A stretch of DNA of 64,000 nucleotides from Benincasa hispida (Eukaryota > Streptophyta > Magnoliopsida > Cucurbitales > Cucurbitaceae), in assembly GCF_009727055.1 (NCBI RefSeq), contig NC_052350.1, positions 38,785,513-38,849,512 of the forward strand. The letters are read 5' to 3'. Below, piece after piece: positions 23,276-33,987 of this stretch. The notes under the pieces are model-generated. The model searched no databases, had not been told where the DNA came from, and worked only from the letters and a program-made list of their open reading frames with translations. Each line of letters starts with the position of its first letter. Positions within the stretch are counted from its first letter, which is position 1. The position numbers and the translations under genes were made by a program.

Positions 23276-25719
23276 TGTAAGCCCTTGATCTTGAATTGTT
23301 CCTAAAGGAAACAATTAAAATAATTAAAGTTAAAAGTTAGTTTGGAAAAAATGGAAAAAAAAAAAAAACAAAAAAGGAAGAAGAAGAAGAGAAAGGGAAT
23401 TAATCAAAAAGAAAAGGAAGAAATAGAAGAAAGTGGAATTTTGGAAAAGGAAAAGGAATTTGAAGAGGAATTGAATTTAAAAAAAAATAAAAAAGAAAGA
23501 AAGAAAAGAAGTAAATAAATAAGTAAATAAGTAAATAAAATAAAATAAAGAGAGAAATAAGAAGAAAGAAAAGCGGTGACGAGCCTGAGAATGGGAGCGA
23601 TTTATACCGATTCCCTCGAGCAAACCCTAATTTTCTTTGATGAAATTGTAGAGGGACGTGAGGAAGAGAATTTCGAGGGTTACCGGAGTGATTGGAGCTG
23701 TGGAGGTTGAGGAATTTGAATGAAAAGTCGGGTTAAGTCTGAATTTTGGACAGTCTGAACAGGCTTCAGTGTTTTGAAGTTCTCGAGCTGTAGACACGAA
23801 ATTTGAAGCTAGAATTTTGAGGTTAGTAAGTTAAGAGGTTTATTAACATTTTTCTTGAAGGACGTTAGAGCTAATTTTGACTGAAAATTGGTGAATTAAT
23901 AGGAAGACCGAGACTACACGGAATTTCGGGCGAACAGAGAAACGTGACTTTTGGAGCTGATTCGGTGTTATTCAAGCGTTTTCAAAGCTTCAAATTCTCA
24001 GTTTATTTGGTTAATATGCTTATTGGAAAGTTTAAGCAAGAAATTTTAGGTTATATGGTTAGGGATTGATGAATTTCAAGCTGGGAAAAGTTCTGAAACT
24101 TCTCGCCGGAAAACAGGGGTATCAAGAAATATTTGACCGATTCCAGAAGATTTAGGGCGATTCAAGACTCCAAAATGTGAGGTAAGATAGTTTAGAGGAT
24201 GGGTAAGAGGTTTATATAAATTAATTCGAGTGGGTATGGCTCAAATGAGCGAATTTGGTCGCCGGAAGTCTCACCAGAAAACTGGCCGAATTTGGAAGAA
24301 AATGTGGGCTGGAGGTTGAAGATGACTTCTGTCCGTCATTAAAAGCTGAAAAATCCAAATTTATGGTAATTAAAGTGTTCTCAAACCTAAGTAGTGGCTG
24401 TTTGGTATTCATATGATATTTTAAGCATGGAATTAGAGGAAATTGGGATCCTAGATTAATTTTGAAAATGATTAAGCGGTTAATTGGTTAAGTAAATCTA
24501 GATTAGGGTTAATGAGGAAATTGAGTAAAACGTAGACTAAATTAAGGTTTTAGAGAACGTTAAGTAAAGTTAGGATATTTTAGAAATTATTTAGAGATTA
24601 AGAGAATTATGGTAAAATGTTGAATTTTGTATGCAGTGTTTGGACTGGATAATCATCTAGTGGATAACCATAAGTTAATAATGTGATTTTCAAGCTAGGA
24701 GAGGCTTATAAATCCGAAGGATCAAGCCCGAAATTGTGAGTGACAAATCCTAAGCGTTTTCTTAAGGTTTTAGTAACTCATGCTTGCTTAATTATAAGAA
24801 TCTTCCAAGCAAACTAAGTTTGAAGAGCTATTGTCGCATGCTAGTTTAAAATGATGTTTATAAAGCATGTTTAAATATTTGTGTTTATGTATACAAAGCA
24901 TGCATTAGAAATTTATAAAGATGTGAAAGCTCTTGTTCATGTTACTATGCTTATAAGTATACATGTTTCTAAAGGAATAAGTTTTATGATGAGCATGATA
25001 AACCCGATACTGAAGGACTCTGAGAAGGTATCTGGGCCATAGTACCTAAGGTATGACGGTACTTAATTATTATCACGTGCACGTAGGCAGAGTTGACGTT
25101 GGTACTGTTGAGATTACTCCACACCAACTAAGGATTGACGTTGAGGGATTGAGCAAAAGGGTTCTCTCTCAACTAAGGATACAAGTTATGTTTTTTTAGA
25201 GATACTATGTTTTAAAATGTTTTAAGTATGAGTTTGCTTCGCCGTTTTCAGTTTCAAGCATGATGAATATGTTTTATTAGTCACTCACTGGGCGAGTAAC
25301 TCATTCTTTCAAATGTTTTTCTTTTCTCGGATAGTGGTCATCTCCCCAGAGGTTAGCTGTCATGTTGCTCTGCCACTCAAGGACTCCAGTTAAAAGTCCA
25401 AAGTCTAAAGAGAAGTTTTAGGTGTTTATTCTGTAAATGACTGTACATATGTCTTGCTCATATTAGGGACTAGTAAAGTATATTGGGACCTACTGAACTC
25501 TGTATGTGTTAATATGATGCAGTTATGTTGTCGTTGATCCCTGGTGTTCTGAGGTTATTTTTAAAGTTTCATTAGTTTGGTGAATGTTATATATGTATTC
25601 CAGGGATCTAAGCAGGTTAAGGATGTAAGTTAGACAGTAAGTGCCACAAAAGGGTCGGTAACTACTGTCGATACATTCACTTCTGGATTAAGAAGGGTAA
25701 TCTGGGAGGAGGTGTGACA
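23276..25719 (+). mobile_element. Solo LTR, family B (2444 bp) with TSD TCCAC
   Basis: It begins TGTAAGCCCTTG, ends GGAGGTGTGACA, and is flanked by perfect TCCAC copies at 23271-23275 and 25720-25724. The LINE reading frame continues across the joined flanks (LVEG-VETLSRLV), which confirms the insertion. The first ~300 bp are A/G-rich. A second, longer copy of this family is at 42877-46291 and shares the GAGATTACTCCACACCAA and TTAGTCACTCACTGGGC segments. Orientation is set by the position of the GGTGTGACA end, typical of plant Ty3/gypsy LTR 3' ends. Confidence 0.93.
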
Positions 25720-25724
25720 TCCAC

Positions 25725-25870
25725 CCCCTCCACGAGCCAACTGAACTGCACAATATCCCCAATCCAAGCAGTAAGGTCCCTATACCCCAAAGGCTGACAA
25801 CCCAACCTACCTCAAAAGAAATCCACTACCACCCTCGCCACGAGAGGGAAAAGTTAGGTAGGGAACAACA
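25725..25870 (-). pseudogene. LINE remnant, upstream part split off by the solo LTR
   Basis: About 145 bp with the same C-rich plus-strand composition as 20880-23270. Its minus-strand frame joins the RT frame of the main part once the LTR and one TSD copy are removed. The 5' limit is not sharp. Confidence 0.7.
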
Positions 25871-26515
25871 GATAAACATGAATCCGCCTGAAAATCATGA
25901 TGTCTTTGACCTAAAAGTCGCAAAATATTTATAGACAGCAGTTGAGCGTTGCAATGCTGAGGAGAGCATAGCTACGCTCCTATCGTAGCGTGAGCGCTCA
26001 TCGTTGTGGTGCTAATTGTTATGCTCATCAGATGATTCCACTCGTGCACGAGGGTGAAATTCTACTATACATCGTAGCGCTACTATGCTTTCTTGTGTTG
26101 TGATGTACAAAATTTCCAGGTAAAATTTAAAATAATCACTATGAATTATTTGTGTTATATTTTATATTTTTTTTAGTCCAAAATTGAATTATTATATTGA
26201 GTTAATTCAATTTGAGTTTATTAACTTAATTACTTGAGGTATCTTAATTTTTTTGGGATGTAAAATTGAATTATTATGTTAAAATAATTCAACATCGATC
26301 TTTGTGATATGAGATTTCTTAAATATGGAAATATTTTGGTTTGGAATAATTAATTGGGAGTTAAGTTAGTTCTGGAATTTTAGATTAAATTTATTGATGG
26401 AATTGGATGGAGGTGATCTGAGACGTTTAAGTTTTATGTGATGGAAGGAGAGAATTAAATGTATATAGTTATAAGGAAAAGGAAAGGAAATATATATATA
26501 AAAAATATATGGAAT
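25871..26515. other. AT-rich stretch with a short GCG/CGT repeat
   Basis: From 25940 to 26110 there are short, drifting words of the type GTAGCG and GAGCGCTCATCG, like those at 28280-29300. The remainder is AT-rich with no coding signal. It probably belongs to the insert that splits unit 3. Confidence 0.4.
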
Positions 26516-26950
26516 TAGGGATTGATGAAAAATAAAATATATTTATGTGTGTGTATATACATAAGTCATTATCTCTTCGAGAAGCATCTAGAAAAAGGAA
26601 AAAAAATAATAGACCATTGTTGATCTTCTTCTTCTTCGTGTAGTTTATGCTGCCTCCTCTCTCTCTAATTACTAAATATTTATATCCACCTATGGAAGAA
26701 AAGTGACAATATATTTTTCAAAAAAGTAAAAATATTTATTAATTCATGTGTAATTACAACAAATGACATACAAATAAAGTTGGCAAAAATTTGATGATCC
26801 AACAAATAATAAGTGATATAGAATATTCGTACAAATATATAAATGAATAATGAATCACTTCAATTATTCAATCAAGATGGTGTTCTGCATTAGGGCTCTT
26901 TGCTAGGATAGTGGATGCATCCCCTTCAAAAGCAATTTCTTCTTGACTAT

Positions 26951-27181
26951 CTATATATCATTTCCTCCCCTGCAGCGATTGATTGCATTGCAACCTCTAT
27001 TATATGGATTTGCAGGATTTAATTTACATAGTTCAGGATGCTTTGCGCTGCATCCAGGACTAACATCTCCTTTTATAGGATCATAACCAATGTGATCAAC
27101 TGCATTTGCTATCTCAATCATGTCAAAGTTAACCAAGAGAATCCCAAGAAAAACAGACGTGATTACCTTTAACATGGTCAT
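26951..27181 (-). CDS. RALF-like peptide hormone precursor (intact copy, 76 aa)
   Basis: The 76-residue precursor has a hydrophobic signal peptide (about residues 1-27, ending in IANA) and a short mature peptide of about 49 residues. The mature part has HIGY at 30-33, the position of the family's YISY receptor-binding motif. It has four Cys at 44, 52, 64 and 70, with NPYNRGC around 58-64 and a C-terminal INRCR. These are RALF hallmarks. There is no dibasic RRxL cleavage site, which fits the short RALF class processed only by signal peptidase. RALF peptides act outside the cell on FERONIA-type receptor kinases and affect apoplastic pH, growth and pollen-tube behaviour. The ATG at 27179-27181 gives the full signal peptide; a second Met at codon 3 is an alternative. 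It is single-exon. The other two copies in the array are broken, so this may be the only working gene of the cluster in view. Confidence 0.9.
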   Translation of the reverse strand: MTMLKVITSVFLGILLVNFDMIEIANAVDHIGYDPIKGDVSPGCSAKHPELCKLNPANPYNRGCNAINRCRGGNDI

Positions 27182-27256
27182 CGTTGATTACAAACTCTAT
27201 TACAAAACTTAAAACGTGAGTCCTTTGTGATAAGATGGAATACAAAAGGTAAGAAT

Positions 27257-27265
27257 ATTTATATA
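27257..27265 (-). promoter_or_regulatory. TATA-like box of the RALF gene
   Basis: On the minus strand TATATAAAT lies about 76-84 bp upstream of the RALF ATG, a normal distance for a plant TATA box with a short leader. The same element is kept at the same distance in the two pseudogene copies. Confidence 0.55.
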
Positions 27266-27939
27266 TTCAAATAGCTATTTTTAATATAAGGTTGTTATAC
27301 TATCTGTTTTATCTTGTTAGAATCTAATTCAGAAATAAAACATTTGAATGGTATGGTCAATATTTTTCCAACTTGTAGGTTCAGCCAAATGACAATGTTG
27401 GTTTATTCTTTAAATAGGGATTACATAAGTAACTAACGCAAGCAAAATAATCTTCAATTTTCTAGTAGTTGGTTACAAAAACGTTTTGTTAGGATGTAAG
27501 AATGTCCTTTTGACAATATATTCATGCAATCAAAAAATTACATAATATATGTGTGGAAATAAAACGTGAACCTACAAATGTTAAAAAATAATTAGGCATC
27601 CATGATCCAATTTTAGCCTTTGTCTTAAATCGATTTTAGTCCTAAAACATCTGAAAAAGAAACAATTTTGTCTCTAAAATTTGGATTTTGATGATTTAGT
27701 CCTCAAACTTTAAGTTTTGTAGCAATTTAGTTCCTAAAAATTAAGATGTAACAATTTAGTCCTTATACTTTAAAATTTTTATCAATTTAATCTCTATTGT
27801 AAAAATTAGAGTTAAGATTTAATGAGGTTTTTTGCATCAATAAATCGATAAACTAATTAGAGTTCCTTTTTTATATAAAATACGAAGTCTACATCATAAC
27901 ATAATAAAAATAGAAATCTAATTTTGATAATTTGTTTTT

Positions 27940-28230
27940 ACGTTAGAGTGATAATGATGAATGGGCGATAAAAATGCAAGAAGGTCATGTTATTAAAGGT
28001 GTTTAATGTCTTGTGGCATTGCGGCGCTACGACATTTGACGAAAGTCGCGCGTGCTTTTGAAATGCTGTGCGTAGTGCTGCGCTTTGACATTGGAGGTTC
28101 CCGGCCCTCCAACGCCGCAACGCTGCACCCTAGTGCCACCGCGTCTCTTTGGTTTTATAAACGAATTTTTCTACCATTTTTCTTGATGAACAAACCAGTT
28201 TTCCATTTTTGCTCAATCGTTTTCCATATA
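27940..28230. repeat. Tandem unit 4, start only
   Basis: The GATGACGAATGGGCGATAAAAAT...GTCTCTTTGG..TTTATAAAC segment matches the start of units 1b and 2. The match ends at CCAGTTTTCCATTTTTGCTC near 28210, where a different repeat takes over, so the unit is truncated. Confidence 0.8.
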
Positions 28231-28279
28231 AACGAAGTGTTGGCAAGAGGTATTGCCCAAAGGTTGCTCAATCGTTGAG

Positions 28280-29300
28280 GCTGCATGAGCGAGAGTGAGA
28301 GAGCTAGACATTGAGCGCAAGGCACTGGGTAGATGATCGTGTAGCTAAAGGCGGCGCTAAACGATGCGCTAGATGATAAAACTATACAATAGACTATGGC
28401 GCTAAATGATAGCACTAGACGATAGCGCTAAACGATGAGCTCGGGCGCTAGACGATGCATTAGGTGCGGGCACTGAGTGATAGACGCAAGCGCTACACGA
28501 TGAGCGTGAGCGCTACACGATAAGCGAACACGCTAGACAATGGGCGTGATGCGTTAGACGATGGGGTCATCGCTACACGATAAGTGACGAAGAGTGGTAC
28601 GTGATGAGCGGCAGCGAGATCGTTGCAGCAAGAGATTACTAAACGATGAGCTCTGCGATAGCCTATGCGCTGAACGATGAGCGACAATGAGAATGTTAAC
28701 AACGAGAGATCACTAGATGATGAAGTTGTGTGTTGGGGCGTAAGTGCTATGCGATGGGCACGAGCACTAGACGGTTGGCAATAATGAGAGGTTGGGAGGA
28801 CAGAAATGAGAGGACCGAGCTAATCAGGGAAGCCTCCGCCTAGTTCAGCGGTATGTCCTATTGGAAGACATTGTTTTAAATTCNNNNNNNNNNNNNNNNN
28901 NNNNNNNNGATGATGAACGACAGCGAGAGGATTGGATGTTAAGCGATAGTAAGAGATTAAGTAAACGATGGAGCTATGCGATGGTGCAAGAGCCAACGGA
29001 GGAATTGATCAAACTAAGCTTTTAAAGTTCAGCCTCTCTTTTTATACTACTTTTCACTGCTTACCATTAAAGCCTAGCATGACACCTTCAGCTTAAATGG
29101 AAGTTAAATTCGGTGCTTAGAACAGTCGTTGCCCTTAATCGGTGGTTAAGACTAATCAACGCATGCTTCAATCGTTTAGCTCAGCGCCATCGTTTAGTGA
29201 TTCTCTCGCTGTCGCTTCTCACCCAACAATATCGTTGTCACTCATCGTGTAGCGCATTGCCTATCGCAAAACTCTCGCTGACTAATGACCATAGTCATTG
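28280..29300. repeat. Degenerate GCGCTAGACGATGAGCG-type repeat
   Basis: A drifting 12-25-bp word built from GCTAGACGAT, GCTACACGAT and GATGAGCG recurs several dozen times, densest at 28300-28720. The reverse-complement form appears at 29160-29290 (ATCGTTTAG.., GCTCAGCGCC). The 25-N gap lies inside. Similar words occur in the family B LTR at 43380-43680. No coding role seen. Confidence 0.7.
28884..28908. other. Assembly gap of 25 N
   Basis: A 25-base run of N inside the degenerate repeat, where assembly is expected to fail. Confidence 0.99.
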
Positions 29301-29359
29301 GACGTTAGTCATCTTATCTATTTATCATTATTTTCATGAATTGTATGGTTGTTAATGAT

Positions 29360-29855
29360 TTCTTTAAATGGAATATTTCACAATGTGTTCATTGCATGAC
29401 ATATATTTAATTTTTTTAATAAAAAATGTGTCCCACGTGTCGTGTCCTACTTTTTATGAAATCAACTTTTCGTCGTGTCCGCGTGTTGGTGTTCGTGCTT
29501 CTTGATGGGGAGTACATCCTCGGCCTCGCCCCGCCCGTTGCCAACCCTAGTTATAAATTGATATTTCACATGGAAAAAAGGTCAGTTATAGAAAAGATTT
29601 TAGAAACATCCATAGAAAAGTTTTTATTTTTGGGTTTATTCCATGAAATTTTCCCAACGTAATAAGAAATTGTCAAAATTAATTTAAAAAAAGAAGAAAA
29701 AAGAAAAGAAATGTCAGTAATGAAATGCATTGCTTTTAACCCTTTGTACTTGGTTCGGTCACCTTTTACAACCCAATTCCCGCCCCCGGGCATCCCCCCC
29801 CCCCTAAAAAAATGGAAAAAAATATCCTTGTTCATCCTTTTTCTTCTTGCTGATT
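29360..29855. other. No recognisable feature
   Basis: AT-rich DNA with one C-run of about 12 near 29789-29801. No gene seen. Confidence 0.5.
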
Positions 29856-32600
29856 TGAAAGGAGAAAAAAGAATAACTGGTAAAAAAGGGTGGAAACAAA
29901 TGGGGTGGAAATGATAGAAAGGAAAGGGATGGAGAGGGAGAAAGGGGAACAGAAAGCGAAGGTAAAGGAAAAAGGAGGCGACGAGTAAAGAAAAGGTGGG
30001 TGTGGAAAAGGAGGGAAGGTGAAGAGGGAAAAGTTGATGGAATAAGGAAAAAAGATAGGAAAGGAAAGAGGACTGGGGAGGAAGAAGAGTGGGGGTAGCG
30101 GGAAGAAGTGGTAGAGAAGAAGTGTAATAAAAAATAAGGGAGAGGAAGGGGGAGAAGTGGGAATGGAGGGGAGAGAGAAAGGGAGGAGAAAAGGGCGAGA
30201 GGAAAAGGAAGAAGGTAAATAGGAGAATGGGCTGAGAAAAAGCGAGTGGGGTAGAAAAAAAAATAAGTAGAGAAAAAGTTAGAATTTAGGTAGCGAAGAA
30301 AAAGGATAGGGTGAAGGATGAGTGGTCAGGAAGGAAAAAATGAAGAGGGAGATGTGGAGGTTGAAAGTAAAGAGGGGTAAGGGAAGAAGGTAAGAAAGAA
30401 GGAGAAGAGGGGAAGGGCAAAAGGAAGAAAAAGAAGAAAAGAAGAGAAGGGAGATAAAAGAGGAGGAAAAGGAGTAGAGAGGTGAGGTAGAAGAAGACAA
30501 ATGAAAAGGAAGAAAGGAAACAAAAAGTAAAGACAAAAGTTAAGGAGCGGAAAGGAGAAAAGGAAAGCTAGAAAGGGGAAGTGAAAAGGGAGGGAAGGAA
30601 ATTAAACGAGGAAGCGTAGAAAGGAAGAGGAGGGAAGGAAAAAAGATAGAAAAGGAAGGAAAGATAAAGAAAGGAAAGAGAGAAAGACTAGAGGAGCAGA
30701 AAGGGAGAAGATAGAGAAGGGCAAGAGAGAACAGCGGAAGGACAAAAAGAAGCTGAGACAAGGAATAAAAGGCAGAAAGCGAAGCAAGAAAGGAAACGAC
30801 AGAAAAGAAGGAGGGGAGGTGAGGTAATGAGGAGAAGAGGGGGAGCAGAAGAATGAAGAGGCGAAGGGGAGAAGTGCGAGGAGAGATGGAAAAAGGCAGG
30901 TATAAGGGAGAAAAGTGGCAAAGGGAGGGAGAAGGGGAAGAAGAAAAAAGGAAAGTAAAAAGGAAAAAGGAGAAGAAAGCAAAGAAGAGAGAAGGAGAAG
31001 CAGAGAAGAGGCGGAAGAAGGAAGGGAAAGCAGGAGAAGGGGGCGGAGAAGGAAAAAAGCCAAAGAGAGAGGAGGGTGGAACAAGCGAGGGAACAAGGGA
31101 GAGGAGGAGGGGGAAAAAAAAGAGAAGGGAGAAAACAGGGACGAAAGAAAGAGGGAAGATGAAAAAGGGAATTAGAAGGCAGAAAGGAAGATGGAAAATG
31201 TAAAAGAGAAGAGAAGACAGAGAAAAAGCAGGCGGACGGGAGGGAAGAAGAAGAAGGAGGAAGGAAGAGGAGAGGCAGAGTGGAAGGGAAGCAAAAGTAG
31301 AAAGGAGGAAAGAAAAAGAGAGAAAATAAATAAGAGGAATGGAGACAAGAGAAAAAAAGAGTAAAAGGAAGGAAAGAGAAATGAAATAGAGAGAGCGAAA
31401 ACAGAAAAGAAAAGGAAAAAAGAAAGAGAAAGGGGGAGGGAAAAAAAAGCAAAAAAGGAAAAGTAGGAAGAAGAAAGGAGAAAAGGAACGAGGAAGTAGA
31501 AGAAGATAAAGGGAATGAGGGGGAAAGGCAAACAGATGGAAGAAGGGAAGTGGGACAACGTGGACGCAGATGAAAGGAAAAAAAAGAGGGAGAAAAAGAC
31601 AAAAGCCAATACGGAAAGCGATATAAGTGGAGCAGGAAACAAGGGGAGGAAATAAGAGGGGAGAACTAAGGGAGAGAAAAAGTGCAGATTAGAAGAAAAC
31701 TACAGGTAGAACGTGGGGGGAGAAAGGAGAAAGGGGAAAACAAGGGTGGATAAAAAAAGAGAGGAGAAGGAGGAACTAGCTGCAGGAGAAGGAGCGAGCG
31801 GTGAGGCGAGGAAAAGAGGAAAGGCAGAGAAAAAAAGAGGAGGGGAAGAAAAAAAGGAGAAGAAGGACGACGCGGGGAAGGGACGAAAAAAGAGCGTAAG
31901 AGAGGGAGAGAGGTAAAAAGGAAAAGGGAAAAAGAGGGAAAAGGGGAACAGAAAGAGAACGAAGAGAGGAGAGAGGCGAAAGTAAATGGAGCGGGAATAT
32001 AGAAGAGACGGGAAGGGAGGAAAAAAAGGATAGAGAAAAAAAGAGGAAATGAGAAGGGAAATAAGAGAAAAGGAGGGAAGCGGGAGGAAAACGGGGATAG
32101 GAAAGTAGAGAAGGGAGATGAGAAAAAGGAAAGAGATAGAAAAAGAGGAAAAAAGAGAGGGTGAAACAAGAAGGAGAAAAAAGAGGGAGAGGAGAAAAAG
32201 CGAGGGAAAGGCGGAAAGAAAAGAGAAAGAAGAATTAAGAGAAAGGAAAAAGAAAGGAAAAAAAGGAGATGAGAGGAAAGGGAAAGAGGGAAAGGACGAA
32301 GAACACAAAAAAAAAGGGGAAGAGTACGGGATGGCAGAATACAAGGAATGGATAGGGGAGTGGGGAAAGTGAGAAAAACAACGACAGGAAGGGAGGAAAA
32401 AGAAGGGAATAGAAAGTGAAAAAAAGGAGGTGTGAAAGAGAGGAGAGGAGAAAAGGAAAAAGGGGAAGAAGAAAATGAGGAAGAGAAAGGAGGAGAAAGA
32501 GAAGAAAGAGGCGAAACGGAAAAGATAGAAAGGAGAGAGGAAAAGAAGCGAGCAGAAAAAGAGCGGGGGAAAGAAGGGAGGAAAGGAAAGAGGAAGGAGC
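29856..32600. repeat. Giant polypurine/polypyrimidine tract (~2.7 kb)
   Basis: On the plus strand almost every base is A or G; by eye about 90-95% purine over 2.7 kb, in ever-changing GGAAR-type words rather than a perfect repeat. The long ORFs here (Ser/Phe/Leu/Pro on the minus strand, Lys/Glu/Arg/Gly on the plus strand) are by-products of the composition. The tract ends abruptly at about 32600, inside the gag of the Athila-like element. Confidence 0.95.
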
Positions 32601-32602
32601 TA

Positions 32603-33133
32603 ACAACTCCTTTAAATTTCAATAGGATACACAACATTTTCAGCAAGATACAAGGAAAGCCATTGAAGCTTTGGGGAGCCAATTCTCACAACTAGCCACC
32701 TCTATGAGCAAATTAGATAGACGGTTTGGCAAACTTCCGTCCCAACCTGAGTCAATGCTTAGAGAGAATGTTAGTGCAATCACATTGAGGAGTGGCAAAG
32801 AGTTGAAGCTACCTGTTGAGTCCATAAAAGAGCCAAAATTGGAGAAACCAGAAATTCCTTCTTTAGTCAGACCGTTTTGCCACCACAAAATAAATAGGGA
32901 ATATCATCTCACTCTTATCCCCCTTTAGATGCATATGTACCTAAAGCCCCTTTTCCTTCCAGTCTTGCTAGGCCAAAGGAAGCAATTGCAGACAAGGACA
33001 AGGAGCTTTTGAGATGTTTAGAAGGGTTGAGATAAATATTCCTCTCCTCGATGTCGTCAAGCAAATCCCCAAATATACCAAATTTTTTAAGGAGCTTTGC
33101 ATGAGGAAAAGACAAGCCAAGGAAAAATAGAGA
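32603..33133 (+). pseudogene. Athila-like Ty3/gypsy gag, C-terminal part
   Basis: The sequence encodes the end of an Athila-type gag with QFSQLATSMSKLD, KLPSQPE and the hallmark NVSAITLRSGKEL (about 32780-32810). It then gives a FPSSLARPKEA-type linker and an IP.LD..KQIPK-type segment in shifting frames. There is a TAG near 32626 and further stops near 32925, 33031 and 33127. The N-terminal gag is missing because the purine tract abuts it. The SAITLRSG motif makes the Athila lineage call firm. Confidence 0.88.
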
Positions 33134-33616
33134 ATGGTGGTAAGTCAATTAGTATCTGCAATTCTACAGAAAAACTTACCAGAAAAACAGAAGGATCCAG
33201 GTATGTTTTCTCTCCCTTGCATCATAGGCAAAAAGAAAATTGATAGGGCCATGCTAGATTTGGGTGCATCTATAAACGTTATGCCTTATTCGATTGATCA
33301 AGAATTAAAATTAAAGGACTTAACTGAAACTGAAGTTGTCATACAATTAGTAGATAGGTCCTTTATTCACCCATTAGGAGTCATAGAGGATGTCCTAGTT
33401 TAGGTCAATGAGTTGCTTTTTCCTGTCGATTTCTATGTTCTTAAGATGGAAGAGCCCACGTCCATCCCATCTGCATCAATCTTGCTTGGGCGGCCTTTTA
33501 TGAAGATGACCAAGACTAATATTGATGTAAATGAGGGCACTTTGTCTGTGGAGTTCGATGGTGAGTTGGTCAAGTTTAATATTTTCGATGCTATGAACAC
33601 TTCCACCATAGGGTAA
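33134..33616 (+). pseudogene. Athila-like protease region
   Basis: Two open pieces (33134-33403 and 33413-33616) are separated by a TAG near 33401. They carry PCIIG, the active-site stretch MLDLGASINVMPYS and VIQLVDRS, then FPVDFYVL and ILLGRPFM. This is the Athila-type protease, in which the catalytic triad is D-L-G-A. It is followed by the RT entry. Confidence 0.88.
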
Positions 33617-33679
33617 GTACATTCTTTGTGCCAGATTGATGTGTTTGACTGTCTTGAGCAGGAGGTTATATGAGATGTC

Positions 33680-33987
33680 TATGATAACGATGAGGATGAC
33701 TCAAGAGATTTGATCCCCCTTGGGGAGCTTGCCACCTTGTCCATGACAGAGCCGGTAAGTATGCCCTCATGTTCTGATGTTGAATCTTCTGACAAGGTGC
33801 TTCCTTCTGTTTTACAAGCACCTAAATTAGAGCTGAAGGAGCTTCCAGACCACTAAAAGTATGCCTATCTGGGGGAAGTTGAGACCTTGCCTATTATTAT
33901 CTCCAAGCACCTAATTGAGGAACAAGAAAAGCAGCTAGTTGAGGTATTGCAGAAATATAAAATGGCCATTAAATGGATGCTAGCCGA
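33680..33987 (+). pseudogene. Athila-like RT entry, cut by a solo LTR
   Basis: This shows an acidic spacer, LELKELPDH, YLGEVETLPIIIS and LVEVLQKYKMAIKWMLAD. It breaks off at the GCCGA target site at 33983-33987. The reading resumes after the solo LTR at 36140 with ADIKGISP, so both halves belong to one polymerase. One in-frame TAA lies near 33854. Confidence 0.85.

Larger units (their letters stand above)
26516..27850. repeat. Tandem unit 3, right part (with the intact RALF gene)
   Basis: It starts with AAAAATAAAATATATTTATGTG, the segment that follows the break point in unit 2 (about 16340). It continues through the CTTCTTCTTCTTC block, the intact RALF gene, its promoter side and the TTTAGTCC segment at 27650-27840. 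Confidence 0.82.

Noticed and set aside
28300..28720. Possible CRISPR-like array because of regular short repeats
   Set aside because: Plant nuclear DNA, drifting units, no unique equal-length spacers; it is a degenerate satellite-like repeat.
30602..32682. Long ORFs (up to 338 codons) rich in Ser/Phe/Leu/Pro on the minus strand
   Set aside because: They lie in the polypurine tract; the lack of stops follows from the absence of A-rich minus-strand codons, and overlapping frames on both strands are open at once. No start context or domain.
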